The position numbers and the translations under genes are program-made. Under the pieces are notes generated by a model that had not been told where the DNA came from, ran no database searches, and saw only the letters and a program-made list of their open reading frames with translations. Of a stretch of 64,000 nt of DNA, positions 46,051 to 54,227 are shown in pieces (within the stretch, counting starts at the first letter, position 1; every line of letters starts with the position of its first letter). This DNA is from Caloranaerobacter ferrireducens (GTDB taxonomy: Bacteria; Bacillota; Clostridia; Tissierellales; Thermohalobacteraceae): assembly GCF_001730685.1 (NCBI RefSeq), contig NZ_MDJR01000001.1:620001-684000 (forward strand). Reading direction: 5' to 3'.

Positions 46051-47118
46051 ATGCGATATCCATGTGTAGAGATTTCATTAGATAAAATCAAGCACAATAC
46101 TGAAAAGCTTGTTGAATTATGTAAAAAAAATAAGATAAATGTGGCTGGTGTGACAAAAGTATTTTGTGGTGAACCAAAAATAGCTAAAACAATGGTAGAT
46201 GGTGGAGTACAAATATTAGCTGATTCAAGAATAGAAAATTTGATTAAATTAAGAGAAATTGAAATTCCTAAGATGCTACTTAGACTTCCTATGATAAGTC
46301 AAGTAGATGATGTTGTAAGATATTCTGATATATCTTTGAACTCTGAGCTAAAAACAATAAAAGAACTATCTAAAAAAGCTGTAGAGTTAAATAAAAAGCA
46401 TAAAATAATTTTAATGGTTGATTTAGGAGATTTAAGAGAAGGGATATTTGATGAAGAAGAAATTTTTTTAGTAGTATCGGAGATATTAAAATTAGATGGT
46501 ATAGAACTAATAGGTATTGGTACAAATCTTACTTGTTATGGAGGAGTAATACCAAAATATGAGAATTTAAGTAGGTTAGTTAAAATAAAAATGAATATTG
46601 AAAAGAAGTTTAATATAAAACTAGATATTATTTCAGGCGGGAATTCAAGTAGTTTATATTTGTTAGAAAATGGTGAAATACCAGAAGAGATAAATCAGTT
46701 AAGGTTAGGAGAATCAATAGTTTTGGGTAGAGAAACAGCATATGGCAAAAATATTGAAGATACATATGATGATTGTTTCAAACTCATTGTGGAAATTATT
46801 GAGGTTAAAGAAAAACCTTCAGTTCCAATAGGAGAAATAGGTATGGATGCTTTTGGCAATACACCTACATTTGTTGATAAAGGTATTGTGAAAAGAGCTA
46901 TTTGTGCTATAGGGAAGCAAGATATTGATTTAGGTGATATTATACCTTATGACAAAGATATTGAAATATTAGGCGCAAGTAGTGATCATTTGATTTTAGA
47001 TATTACGAAATGTAAGAATGATTATGGGATTGGAGATAATATAGAGTTTAAGTTAACTTATGGTGGCATATTAAAAGTTATGACATCTGAATATGTAGAG
47101 AAAAATTTTAGATACTAA
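46051..47118 (+). CDS. orr: Ornithine racemase (alanine racemase family)
   Basis: PLP racemase of 355 residues. The start MRYPCVEISLDKIKHNTEKLVELC has the fold-III alanine racemase N-terminal layout, with the PLP lysine in AGVTKVFCG near residue 36. Its location beside the D-ornithine aminomutase genes points to ornithine rather than alanine. It is separated from the operon by a terminator and repeat D. GAAAGGAGG precedes the ATG. Racemases without the alanine racemase C-terminal domain are typical for Orr. Confidence 0.9.
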   Translation: MRYPCVEISLDKIKHNTEKLVELCKKNKINVAGVTKVFCGEPKIAKTMVDGGVQILADSRIENLIKLREIEIPKMLLRLPMISQVDDVVRYSDISLNSELKTIKELSKKAVELNKKHKIILMVDLGDLREGIFDEEEIFLVVSEILKLDGIELIGIGTNLTCYGGVIPKYENLSRLVKIKMNIEKKFNIKLDIISGGNSSSLYLLENGEIPEEINQLRLGESIVLGRETAYGKNIEDTYDDCFKLIVEIIEVKEKPSVPIGEIGMDAFGNTPTFVDKGIVKRAICAIGKQDIDLGDIIPYDKDIEILGASSDHLILDITKCKNDYGIGDNIEFKLTYGGILKVMTSEYVEKNFRY

Positions 47119-47226
47119 ATATAGTATATGATATATAACTTATAGTTGAACTTCTTAATGTATTGTGATAAATTAGTAATGTGATAGGAAACTATGGTTT
47201 TTTGTAATATTTTAATGATGTTAGTA

Positions 47227-47254
47227 GGCTGCTGTTAATAAGTAGCCTTTTATT
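47227..47254 (+). terminator. Terminator after orr
   Basis: Stem GGCTGCT/AGTAGCC with one G-U pair, followed by TTTTATTATT. The rest of 47119-47357 is AT-rich; I looked for a preQ1 riboswitch ahead of queD and did not see one. Confidence 0.65.
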
Positions 47255-47357
47255 ATTCCTGATTTTATTTATTTATTGAGGGAATACTTTGAATAGAACT
47301 CATTTAGTTAAACACTAATTTGCATAATGTAATAATTGATATGAAAGGAGAAATCTG

Positions 47358-47726
47358 ATGAATAGAACAATAGATATAACAAAAATATTTACTTTTGATA
47401 GTGCACATAAATTAGAAGATTATGATGGAGAATGTAAATTTTTACATGGGCATACTTATAAACTTGAAATTACAATAAGAGGAGAAATTGATAACAGAGG
47501 TATTGTAATTGATTTTAATGAATTAAAGGAAATAGTCAAAGAGAAAGTTATTGATGTTCTAGATCACAAATATTTAAATGAAGTATTTGATTTCAATCCA
47601 ACTTGCGAAAACATTTTGCTATGGATATTTAATGAAATCGATAATGCAATAAAAAAAGATAAATGTTGGCTTAAAAAAGTTGTTCTTTGGGAGACGCCAA
47701 CAAGTTACGCAACTTTAGAAAGGTAG
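47358..47726 (+). CDS. queD: 6-carboxytetrahydropterin synthase
   Basis: Converts dihydroneopterin triphosphate to 6-carboxytetrahydropterin for 7-deazaguanine synthesis. Motif CKFLHGHTYKLEI supplies the catalytic Cys and zinc His residues; FDSAHKL supplies another. Length 122 is standard. First of queD-queE-queC; queE starts seven bases after. Confidence 0.94.
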   Translation: MNRTIDITKIFTFDSAHKLEDYDGECKFLHGHTYKLEITIRGEIDNRGIVIDFNELKEIVKEKVIDVLDHKYLNEVFDFNPTCENILLWIFNEIDNAIKKDKCWLKKVVLWETPTSYATLER

Positions 47727-47732
47727 TTGTAT

Positions 47733-48365
47733 ATGTTAAGAGTAAATGAGATATTTTTAAGTATACAAGGGGAAGGTATTTCAACTGGGTTGCCTACCAT
47801 TTTTATAAGATTAACTGGATGCAACTTAAGATGTAGTTACTGTGATACAACTTATTCTTATAATTATGGTAATCTGATGACTATTGAGCAAATAATTGAT
47901 AAAGTCAAAATTTTTGGTTACAAAAGAATATGTATAACTGGCGGAGAACCTCTTTTACAAAACGATATCATGAAGTTGCTAGACAAATTGACAGATTATG
48001 AAGTAAATATAGAAACAAATGGTTCAGTAGATATAAGTAAATACAAGCTTACTAAAAAACATAGATTTACTATGGATATTAAAACTCCTACTTCAAATGA
48101 ACATAAGAAAATGAGATTAAGCAATTTTAACTATCTAAGAGATAATGACGAGATAAAGTTTGTAATAGGGACTCGAGAGGATTATAATTGGTCTAAAGAA
48201 ATTATAAAAAAATACTATAATAAAGGTATTATTACCTTTTCGCCAATTTATAATATGATTGAACCAAAAGAAATTGTTAGTTGGATATTGAAAGACAAAT
48301 TAGATGTTAGGTTTCAACTTCAATTGCACAAAATTATATGGAATCCAGATGAAAGAGGAGTATAG
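47733..48365 (+). CDS. queE: 7-carboxy-7-deazaguanine synthase, radical SAM
   Basis: Radical SAM enzyme that rearranges carboxytetrahydropterin to 7-carboxy-7-deazaguanine. Cluster motif CNLRCSYC near residue 30, GGEPLLQ near residue 70 and a short C-terminus; about 210 residues. I start at ATG 47733 because AAAGG lies at the queD stop; the TTG at 47727 is too close to it. Confidence 0.93.
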   Translation: MLRVNEIFLSIQGEGISTGLPTIFIRLTGCNLRCSYCDTTYSYNYGNLMTIEQIIDKVKIFGYKRICITGGEPLLQNDIMKLLDKLTDYEVNIETNGSVDISKYKLTKKHRFTMDIKTPTSNEHKKMRLSNFNYLRDNDEIKFVIGTREDYNWSKEIIKKYYNKGIITFSPIYNMIEPKEIVSWILKDKLDVRFQLQLHKIIWNPDERGV

Positions 48366-48384
48366 AAATAAGGAGGATGTGAAT

Positions 48385-49044
48385 ATGAAAAAAGCAGTTA
48401 TCTTGCTTTCAGGAGGTTTAGACAGTACTACTTGTATGGGTATTGCTCAAAATGAAGGGTATGAATTGTATCCTATTTCTTTTGATTATGGACAAAGACA
48501 TAGAAGAGAATTAGAAGCTGCAAAAAAAATAGCAGAGTATTATAAAGTGAAAGAACACAAGATTATTTCATTAGATAATGTAGGTGGTAGTGCTCTTACA
48601 GATAAAAATATAGATGTACCTGAATATAAAGGTGATGGAGAAATTCCAGTTACTTATGTACCAGCTAGAAATATTTTATTTTTAAGTTATGCTTTAGGTT
48701 ATGCTGAAGTAATTGGGGCAGAAGCGATTTTCATAGGCGTGAGTTCTGTTGATTACAGTGGATATCCTGATTGTAGGCCAGAATTTATAAAGGCATTTCA
48801 AAAAGTAGTTGATGTGGGAACAGCTGCAGGGGTTAAAGGTAAATCTATAAAGATAATTGCTCCTCTTATTAATTTATCGAAAGCAGAAACAATAAAACTT
48901 GGTACTAAGTATGGTGTTCCATATCATCTTACAACTAGTTGTTATAATGGAAAAGAAAAAGCTTGTGGAGTATGTGATAGCTGCACATTAAGATTAAAAG
49001 GATTTGCAGAAGCTGGAATAGAAGATCCAATAGAATATATTTAG
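48385..49044 (+). CDS. queC: 7-cyano-7-deazaguanine synthase
   Basis: ATP-dependent conversion of carboxy-deazaguanine to preQ0. PP-loop SGGLDSTT at residue 9 and a C-terminal zinc site CGVCDSC are present. The ATG at 48385 follows AAGGAGG and gives the usual 219 residues. A hairpin downstream is both its terminator and the leader of the next gene. No queF was seen in the window. Confidence 0.95.
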   Translation: MKKAVILLSGGLDSTTCMGIAQNEGYELYPISFDYGQRHRRELEAAKKIAEYYKVKEHKIISLDNVGGSALTDKNIDVPEYKGDGEIPVTYVPARNILFLSYALGYAEVIGAEAIFIGVSSVDYSGYPDCRPEFIKAFQKVVDVGTAAGVKGKSIKIIAPLINLSKAETIKLGTKYGVPYHLTTSCYNGKEKACGVCDSCTLRLKGFAEAGIEDPIEYI

Positions 49045-49103
49045 CATGTATAAAATGCAATTCATAAATGTTGCTATAGATAAAAACATATTATAACAAC
49101 TGT

Positions 49104-49151
49104 ACCCCTTTTATCATATATTGAATTATATAATGATGAAAGGGGTTTTTT
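49104..49151 (+). terminator. queC terminator overlapping the next ribosome-binding site
   Basis: A 14-bp stem (ACCCCTTTTATCAT at 49104-49117 with 49133-49146, one G-U pair) followed by TTTTTT. The GGGG of the 3' arm is also the ribosome-binding site of the epimerase, so the hairpin would end queC transcripts and block epimerase initiation in any read-through message. Confidence 0.8.
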
Positions 49152-49153
49152 AC

Positions 49154-50107
49154 ATGATTTTAGTTACTGGTGCAGCGGGCTTTATAGGTAGTAATTTATG
49201 CGAATTACTATTAAATAAAGGATATAAGGTAATAGGCATCGACAATTTTTATAATAATTATGAAAGATGGATTAAAGAATATCATTTAAAATATTGCCTA
49301 GGAAATCCAAATTTTATTTTTTTAGAGTATAATATTTTAGAACCAAATATAATTAAGCTAATCGAAGGGTTAAAAATTGACTGTATTATTCATCTTGCTG
49401 ATATACCAGGTGTAACTGCATGTAGTGAAGTTAATTTTGATGAATATATAAAATATAATATTACTGCAACACAAAGAATGTTAGATGCAATTAAAAATAA
49501 AGGAGTTAAAAAATTGATTTATGCTTCTTCTTCAACAGTATACGGAGATAATGATAGCTTGCCAATGTCAGAATTGCAAAACCCAAAACCTATTTCCTTG
49601 TATGGTGTTACTAAGTTAGCTGGTGAGACTTTATGTCATTATTATGGTAAGGTATATGATATTGATGTATCTATATTAAGATTTTTTACAGTTTATGGAC
49701 CTAGACAAAGACCCGATATGGCATTTCATAATTTTATAAAAAAAATTATAAAAGAAGAAGAAATTTGTATATATGGAGATGGTGAACAGAGGCGTGACTT
49801 TATTTATGTAGAGGATATTTGTGAAATAATATTAAATTTATTAGATTTAGATCTAAAAAATGAGGTAATAAATGTTGGTGGTGGTATTACTTTAAGCGTA
49901 AATGAATCTATTAAAATTATTGAAAAGCTACTTAATAAAAAGGCTATAGTTAAATATATTGAGCCTATAATAGAAGAGCAAATTATTACTTATGCTTCAG
50001 TTGAAAAACTACAAGATATTATTACGCTAGATAAAAGAACGGATATATATGAGGGTTTGAAAAAGGAAATAAGTTATATTAGAAGTTTATATAACTTAAA
50101 AAAATAA
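49154..50107 (+). CDS. NAD-dependent sugar epimerase/dehydratase
   Basis: Extended short-chain dehydrogenase of 317 residues acting on nucleotide sugars. GAAGFIGSNL at the N-terminus binds NAD; ASSSTVYG and YGVTK contain the catalytic Ser, Tyr and Lys. It resembles UDP-glucose/UDP-glucuronate 4-epimerases. I start at ATG 49154, after GGGG; the ATG at 49133 is inside the hairpin arm. Substrate unknown. With the nucleotidyltransferase at 59.9 kb it may serve surface-glycan synthesis. Confidence 0.85.
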   Translation: MILVTGAAGFIGSNLCELLLNKGYKVIGIDNFYNNYERWIKEYHLKYCLGNPNFIFLEYNILEPNIIKLIEGLKIDCIIHLADIPGVTACSEVNFDEYIKYNITATQRMLDAIKNKGVKKLIYASSSTVYGDNDSLPMSELQNPKPISLYGVTKLAGETLCHYYGKVYDIDVSILRFFTVYGPRQRPDMAFHNFIKKIIKEEEICIYGDGEQRRDFIYVEDICEIILNLLDLDLKNEVINVGGGITLSVNESIKIIEKLLNKKAIVKYIEPIIEEQIITYASVEKLQDIITLDKRTDIYEGLKKEISYIRSLYNLKK

Positions 50108-50195
50108 AGATTATGTTATATACTATTATTAAATGGCTTTATTTAGATAAAGTTTATTAAAATACCGATAGAAGACGATTTTGGGGGGAATATAT

Positions 50196-51227
50196 ATGAA
50201 AATAATTGACTTTAGAAGTGACACAATTACAAAACCTACAGAAGAAATGAGAAAAGCAATGTATTTAGCCGAAGTTGGAGATGATGTATATGAAGAAGAC
50301 CCAACTGTTAAGAAATTAGAGGAATTGGGAGCTAACTTAGTAGGGAAAGAAGATGCATTATTTGTGCCATCAGGAACAATGGGAAATCAGTTAGCTTTAT
50401 TAGCACATACGGAAAGAGGACAAGAAATTATACTTGAAGAAGAGTCTCATATTTTTATGTTTGAAGTTGGAGCGTTAGCTTTTATTTCAGGGTTGCAATC
50501 AAAAACTATTAAAGGGTACAAAGGTATTATGTGTACTTCAGATATAGAAAGAGCTATTAGAGTTAATAATATACATTTTCCGCAGACTGGCTTGATTTGC
50601 TTAGAAAATACTCATAATATGGCAGGAGGAGTTATAACACCAATAGAATTGATGAAAGAGGTTTATGAAATCGGACTTAATTATAAAATACCAATTCATT
50701 TAGATGGTGCAAGAGTTTTTAATGCAGCTGTCGGTTTGGGTGTTAATGTTAAAGAAATAACTAAATACAGTAATAGTGTTATGTTTTGTTTATCTAAGGG
50801 GTTATGTGCTCCTGTAGGCTCTCTATTAGCAGGCGATAAGAAGTTTATTGAAAAAGCGAGAAAGTATAGAAAAATGCTAGGTGGAGGTATGAGGCAGGTA
50901 GGTATTATAGCTGCAGCAGGTATTATAGCATTAGAGAAGATGATAGATAGACTTGAGGAAGATCATTACAACAATAGATTATTAGCTGAAAAACTTGCTA
51001 ATATAAAAGGGATTGGAATTGACATAGATACAGTACAGACTAATATACTTATGGTTAATATCGAAAATAAAAATTACAAGGCGGATATTGTAATCAATTT
51101 ATTAAGAGAAAATGGTATTTTTGTTACGAAAATTTCAGATTATAGAATACGTTTTGTGACTCATATGTATATTTCAAAAGAAGATGTTCTTTATACAGCT
51201 AAAATAATGAAAGATATTTTTGAATAA
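50196..51227 (+). CDS. ltaE: Low-specificity L-threonine aldolase
   Basis: PLP enzyme cleaving threonine to glycine and acetaldehyde. The start DFRSDTITKPTEEMRKAM, THNMAGG segment and PLP-lysine FCLSKGLCAPVG near residue 200 are diagnostic. The ATG at 50196 after GGGGGG gives 343 residues. Glycine made here feeds glyA-linked metabolism at 36 kb; that link is inference. Confidence 0.92.
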   Translation: MKIIDFRSDTITKPTEEMRKAMYLAEVGDDVYEEDPTVKKLEELGANLVGKEDALFVPSGTMGNQLALLAHTERGQEIILEEESHIFMFEVGALAFISGLQSKTIKGYKGIMCTSDIERAIRVNNIHFPQTGLICLENTHNMAGGVITPIELMKEVYEIGLNYKIPIHLDGARVFNAAVGLGVNVKEITKYSNSVMFCLSKGLCAPVGSLLAGDKKFIEKARKYRKMLGGGMRQVGIIAAAGIIALEKMIDRLEEDHYNNRLLAEKLANIKGIGIDIDTVQTNILMVNIENKNYKADIVINLLRENGIFVTKISDYRIRFVTHMYISKEDVLYTAKIMKDIFE

Positions 51228-51238
51228 GAGGTGATAAA

Positions 51239-52564
51239 TTGGATTTATTCACTTTAAATGCAGAGAACTCGTTGAAAAAGCAAAGTCCTCTTGCAGAGAG
51301 AATGAGGCCAAAAACTTTAGAAGAATTTGTTGGACAAGAACATATTGTTGGAAAAGGAAGATTATTGTATAGAGCTATTCAGGCTGACAAGTTAACTTCT
51401 TTAATTTTATACGGACCACCAGGTACTGGTAAAACAACACTTGCAAAAATCATAGCAAATACAACTAAATTATATTTTGAGCAGCTTAATGCAGTAACTT
51501 CAGGTATTAAGGAAATAAGAGAAATAATTGAAATTTCAAAAGAAAGATTAGGTTTCTATAATAAAAGGACAATTTTATTTATTGATGAGATACATAGATT
51601 TAATAAATCACAACAAGATGCATTATTACCGTATGTTGAAAATGGGACAATCATTTTAATAGGTGCTACTACAGAAAATCCATATTTTGAAGTTAATAAA
51701 GCTTTAATATCTAGATCAATGGTATTTAAACTAGAACCTTTAACTAAGGAACAAATAAAAACTATTTTATTAAGGGCATTAAAAGATAAAGAAAGAGGAT
51801 TAGGAAATTTTAATGTTGAAATAAAAAAGGATGCATTAAATCATATAGTAAATGTAGCTAATGGTGATTCAAGAATTGCACTTAATGCACTGGAATTAGC
51901 AGTTTTAACTACTCCTCCAGAAAAAGATGGAATAATACATATTACATTAGATATAGTTGAAGATTGTATTCAAAAAAAAGCTGTTAAGTATGATAAAAAT
52001 GGTGATGAACATTATGATACAATATCAGCTTTTATTAAAAGTATGAGAGGGTCAGATCCAGATGCAGCACTTTACTGGCTAGCTAAGATGTTATATGCTG
52101 GGGAAGATCCAAAATTTATTGCGAGAAGAATTATAATTTGTGCTTCAGAGGATGTAGGAAATGCTGATCCAAATGCGTTAAGTGTAGCTGTAGCTGCTTT
52201 TAAGGCATTAGATTTCATAGGAATGCCAGAAGGTAGGATACCTTTAGCACAAGCTGTAACTTATATAGCTACAGCTCCAAAAAGCAATGCAAGCTATGTT
52301 GGAATTAAAAAAGCTATAGAAGATGTAGAAATGATAGAAGGACAAGTTCCATATCATCTAAGAGACTCTACATCTAAAAATCTAGAAAACGAAAAGATTA
52401 ATAAAAATAATCAATACAAATATCCTCATGATTATAAAAACTCATATGTAAAACAACAGTATTTACCAAGCAATTTAACAGGTAAAAAATATTATAATCC
52501 TACTAAAAATGGATATGAAAAAGTAATTAAAGAAAGATTAGAACTTCTTCAAAGGAATAAATAA
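51239..52564 (+). CDS. rarA: Replication-associated recombination protein RarA
   Basis: AAA+ ATPase acting at stalled forks. The opening PLAERMRPKTLEEFVGQEH, Walker A GPPGTGKTT near residue 60, Walker [10 protein letters not shown] and C-terminal MgsA domain are all present. Length 441. TTG start after AGAGGTG, 11 bases after ltaE. Confidence 0.94.
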   Translation: MDLFTLNAENSLKKQSPLAERMRPKTLEEFVGQEHIVGKGRLLYRAIQADKLTSLILYGPPGTGKTTLAKIIANTTKLYFEQLNAVTSGIKEIREIIEISKERLGFYNKRTILFIDEIHRFNKSQQDALLPYVENGTIILIGATTENPYFEVNKALISRSMVFKLEPLTKEQIKTILLRALKDKERGLGNFNVEIKKDALNHIVNVANGDSRIALNALELAVLTTPPEKDGIIHITLDIVEDCIQKKAVKYDKNGDEHYDTISAFIKSMRGSDPDAALYWLAKMLYAGEDPKFIARRIIICASEDVGNADPNALSVAVAAFKALDFIGMPEGRIPLAQAVTYIATAPKSNASYVGIKKAIEDVEMIEGQVPYHLRDSTSKNLENEKINKNNQYKYPHDYKNSYVKQQYLPSNLTGKKYYNPTKNGYEKVIKERLELLQRNK

Positions 52565-52599
52565 TTTAAACGAGTATTATTATGGGGTGTGTGCAGAAT

Positions 52600-54216
52600 A
52601 TGGAATATACAGCAATTACAAATAAAAGAAAGTTGACTGTACTTTTAATAGTTTTGCTTGTATTTTTTATAATTATACCTATTTTTTTAAATATTTTTAT
52701 TGTTTATAAACATACGTTAAATGTAATTAAGAAAGAAAAATTAAAATCCATGGAACAGCTAATTATAAAGACATTTGAATCTTTACAATTGACTATAGAT
52801 GATATTGAAAATAGTGTAGCTGAATTTGCTAATTCTATGGGATTAAGGAAATCATTGCAGGAATATTATAAGTTAAAACCAAAATATCAGCATAGTATTG
52901 ACATGTTTATTGAGAGAAAACTTAATGAAATTTTAGATAATAATCCCTATATTAGTAGAATTATCTGTATTACAGAGAACGGTAGAATATATACAAATGG
53001 CATCAGTAGATTAGATATAAGCAATTTTAAATCAAGTCAAGTTTATTCTGAAATAAATTTAAATATAGATGATATATTATGGGGTTATGATTTTACAGGT
53101 GAAAAACTTAATTCTAATCTGCAAAATATTTTTTATGTTGTACATAAAATAAAAGATATAGATAACGAATTAGTATTAGGATATTTGATAGCATATATTG
53201 ATTTAGATAAATTTAAAAATAAGTATAGGAACATAAAGATAGCAGAGTCAGGTGAAGTTTATATAATAAATAGTGATTTAAAGCCTATTATCAGTAAATC
53301 TAATTATGAAATACCTAAAGAAAATTTGAAAAATATAAAAACAACTGAAACATTAATAATGAATACTATAAAGATAAAAAATGAAGATTTTGTAATTAGT
53401 TTGATGCCAATAAAAGAGTTTAGAGGATATTTAGTTGGAATTGTACCCTTAGAAGAATTATATTATTCGACTAAAAAAGCATTAAGAAGAAATAATATAT
53501 TTTTGAGTGTTATAGGAATTGTAGTATCTGTATGGATACTTATTGTTATTTATATTATATCTAAATTAGTTTCAGAAAAAGAAATGACAAAATATCGACT
53601 TTATTTAACAGAAGAAATGAATGAAAAATTGAGAATGTATAAACATGATTTTACGAATCACTTACAAATTATTCAGGGGCTATTAGAATTAAAAAAACCT
53701 GATAGAGCTTATAAATATTTAAATAATGTAGCAAAGGAAGGTAAACTTATTAAACAAAATTATACAATTGGGATTCCAGAGTTAGAGGCAGCTATATTTA
53801 CAACAATTTCAAAAGCAAGAGAATATAATATAGATGTAAAAGTCGAATCTGAAGAACTTCCAGAAGAGTTACCTGTAAATTTATATGATTTAATAAAAAT
53901 TCTAGTTAATTTAATAAAGAATGCTGTATATGCTCTTAAGAATTCGCAAGGCAATTATAAAGAACTTGTTATTAGGATATCTAGCGAGCTAGATGAATTG
54001 GTTTTTGAAGTAAGTAATAATACTCCTATAATTCCTGTAGAAATCAGAGATAAAATATTTGAAAAAGGTTTTTCAAGTGACAATAAAGAAGAGAAAGGAT
54101 TAGGATTGTATATAGTTAAGCAATTAGTTAAGAAAAATAGTGGGCGTATAGAATTGAAGGTAGATGAGAAAGGTAATCACTTTTTTGTTTATTTCCCTAT
54201 GCTAACAAAAAGTTAG
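52600..54216 (+). CDS. DcuS/CitA-type sensor histidine kinase
   Basis: Membrane histidine kinase of 538 residues: helix 1 at about 12-36, an extracellular sensory region of about 265 residues, helix 2 at about 303-328, a Spo0B-like dimerisation box with phospho-acceptor His349 (YKHDFTNHLQ), and a HATPase domain with NAVYAL and GLGLYIVKQL. The H-box matches kinases that sense carboxylates or peptides. ATG 52600 after GGGGTG is preferred over 52582. No response regulator gene adjoins it; the next gene is a molybdopterin oxidoreductase. Confidence 0.85.
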   Translation: MEYTAITNKRKLTVLLIVLLVFFIIIPIFLNIFIVYKHTLNVIKKEKLKSMEQLIIKTFESLQLTIDDIENSVAEFANSMGLRKSLQEYYKLKPKYQHSIDMFIERKLNEILDNNPYISRIICITENGRIYTNGISRLDISNFKSSQVYSEINLNIDDILWGYDFTGEKLNSNLQNIFYVVHKIKDIDNELVLGYLIAYIDLDKFKNKYRNIKIAESGEVYIINSDLKPIISKSNYEIPKENLKNIKTTETLIMNTIKIKNEDFVISLMPIKEFRGYLVGIVPLEELYYSTKKALRRNNIFLSVIGIVVSVWILIVIYIISKLVSEKEMTKYRLYLTEEMNEKLRMYKHDFTNHLQIIQGLLELKKPDRAYKYLNNVAKEGKLIKQNYTIGIPELEAAIFTTISKAREYNIDVKVESEELPEELPVNLYDLIKILVNLIKNAVYALKNSQGNYKELVIRISSELDELVFEVSNNTPIIPVEIRDKIFEKGFSSDNKEEKGLGLYIVKQLVKKNSGRIELKVDEKGNHFFVYFPMLTKS

Positions 54217-54227
54217 GTGGTGTTAAA

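Noticed and set aside
46051-47118. Alanine racemase as the function of the PLP racemase
   Set aside because: The protein lacks the alanine racemase C-terminal domain and sits beside D-ornithine aminomutase genes; ornithine racemase fits better.
47119-47357. Possible preQ1 riboswitch upstream of queDEC
   Set aside because: I found no preQ1-type stem-loop plus A-rich tail; only a terminator and AT-rich sequence are present.
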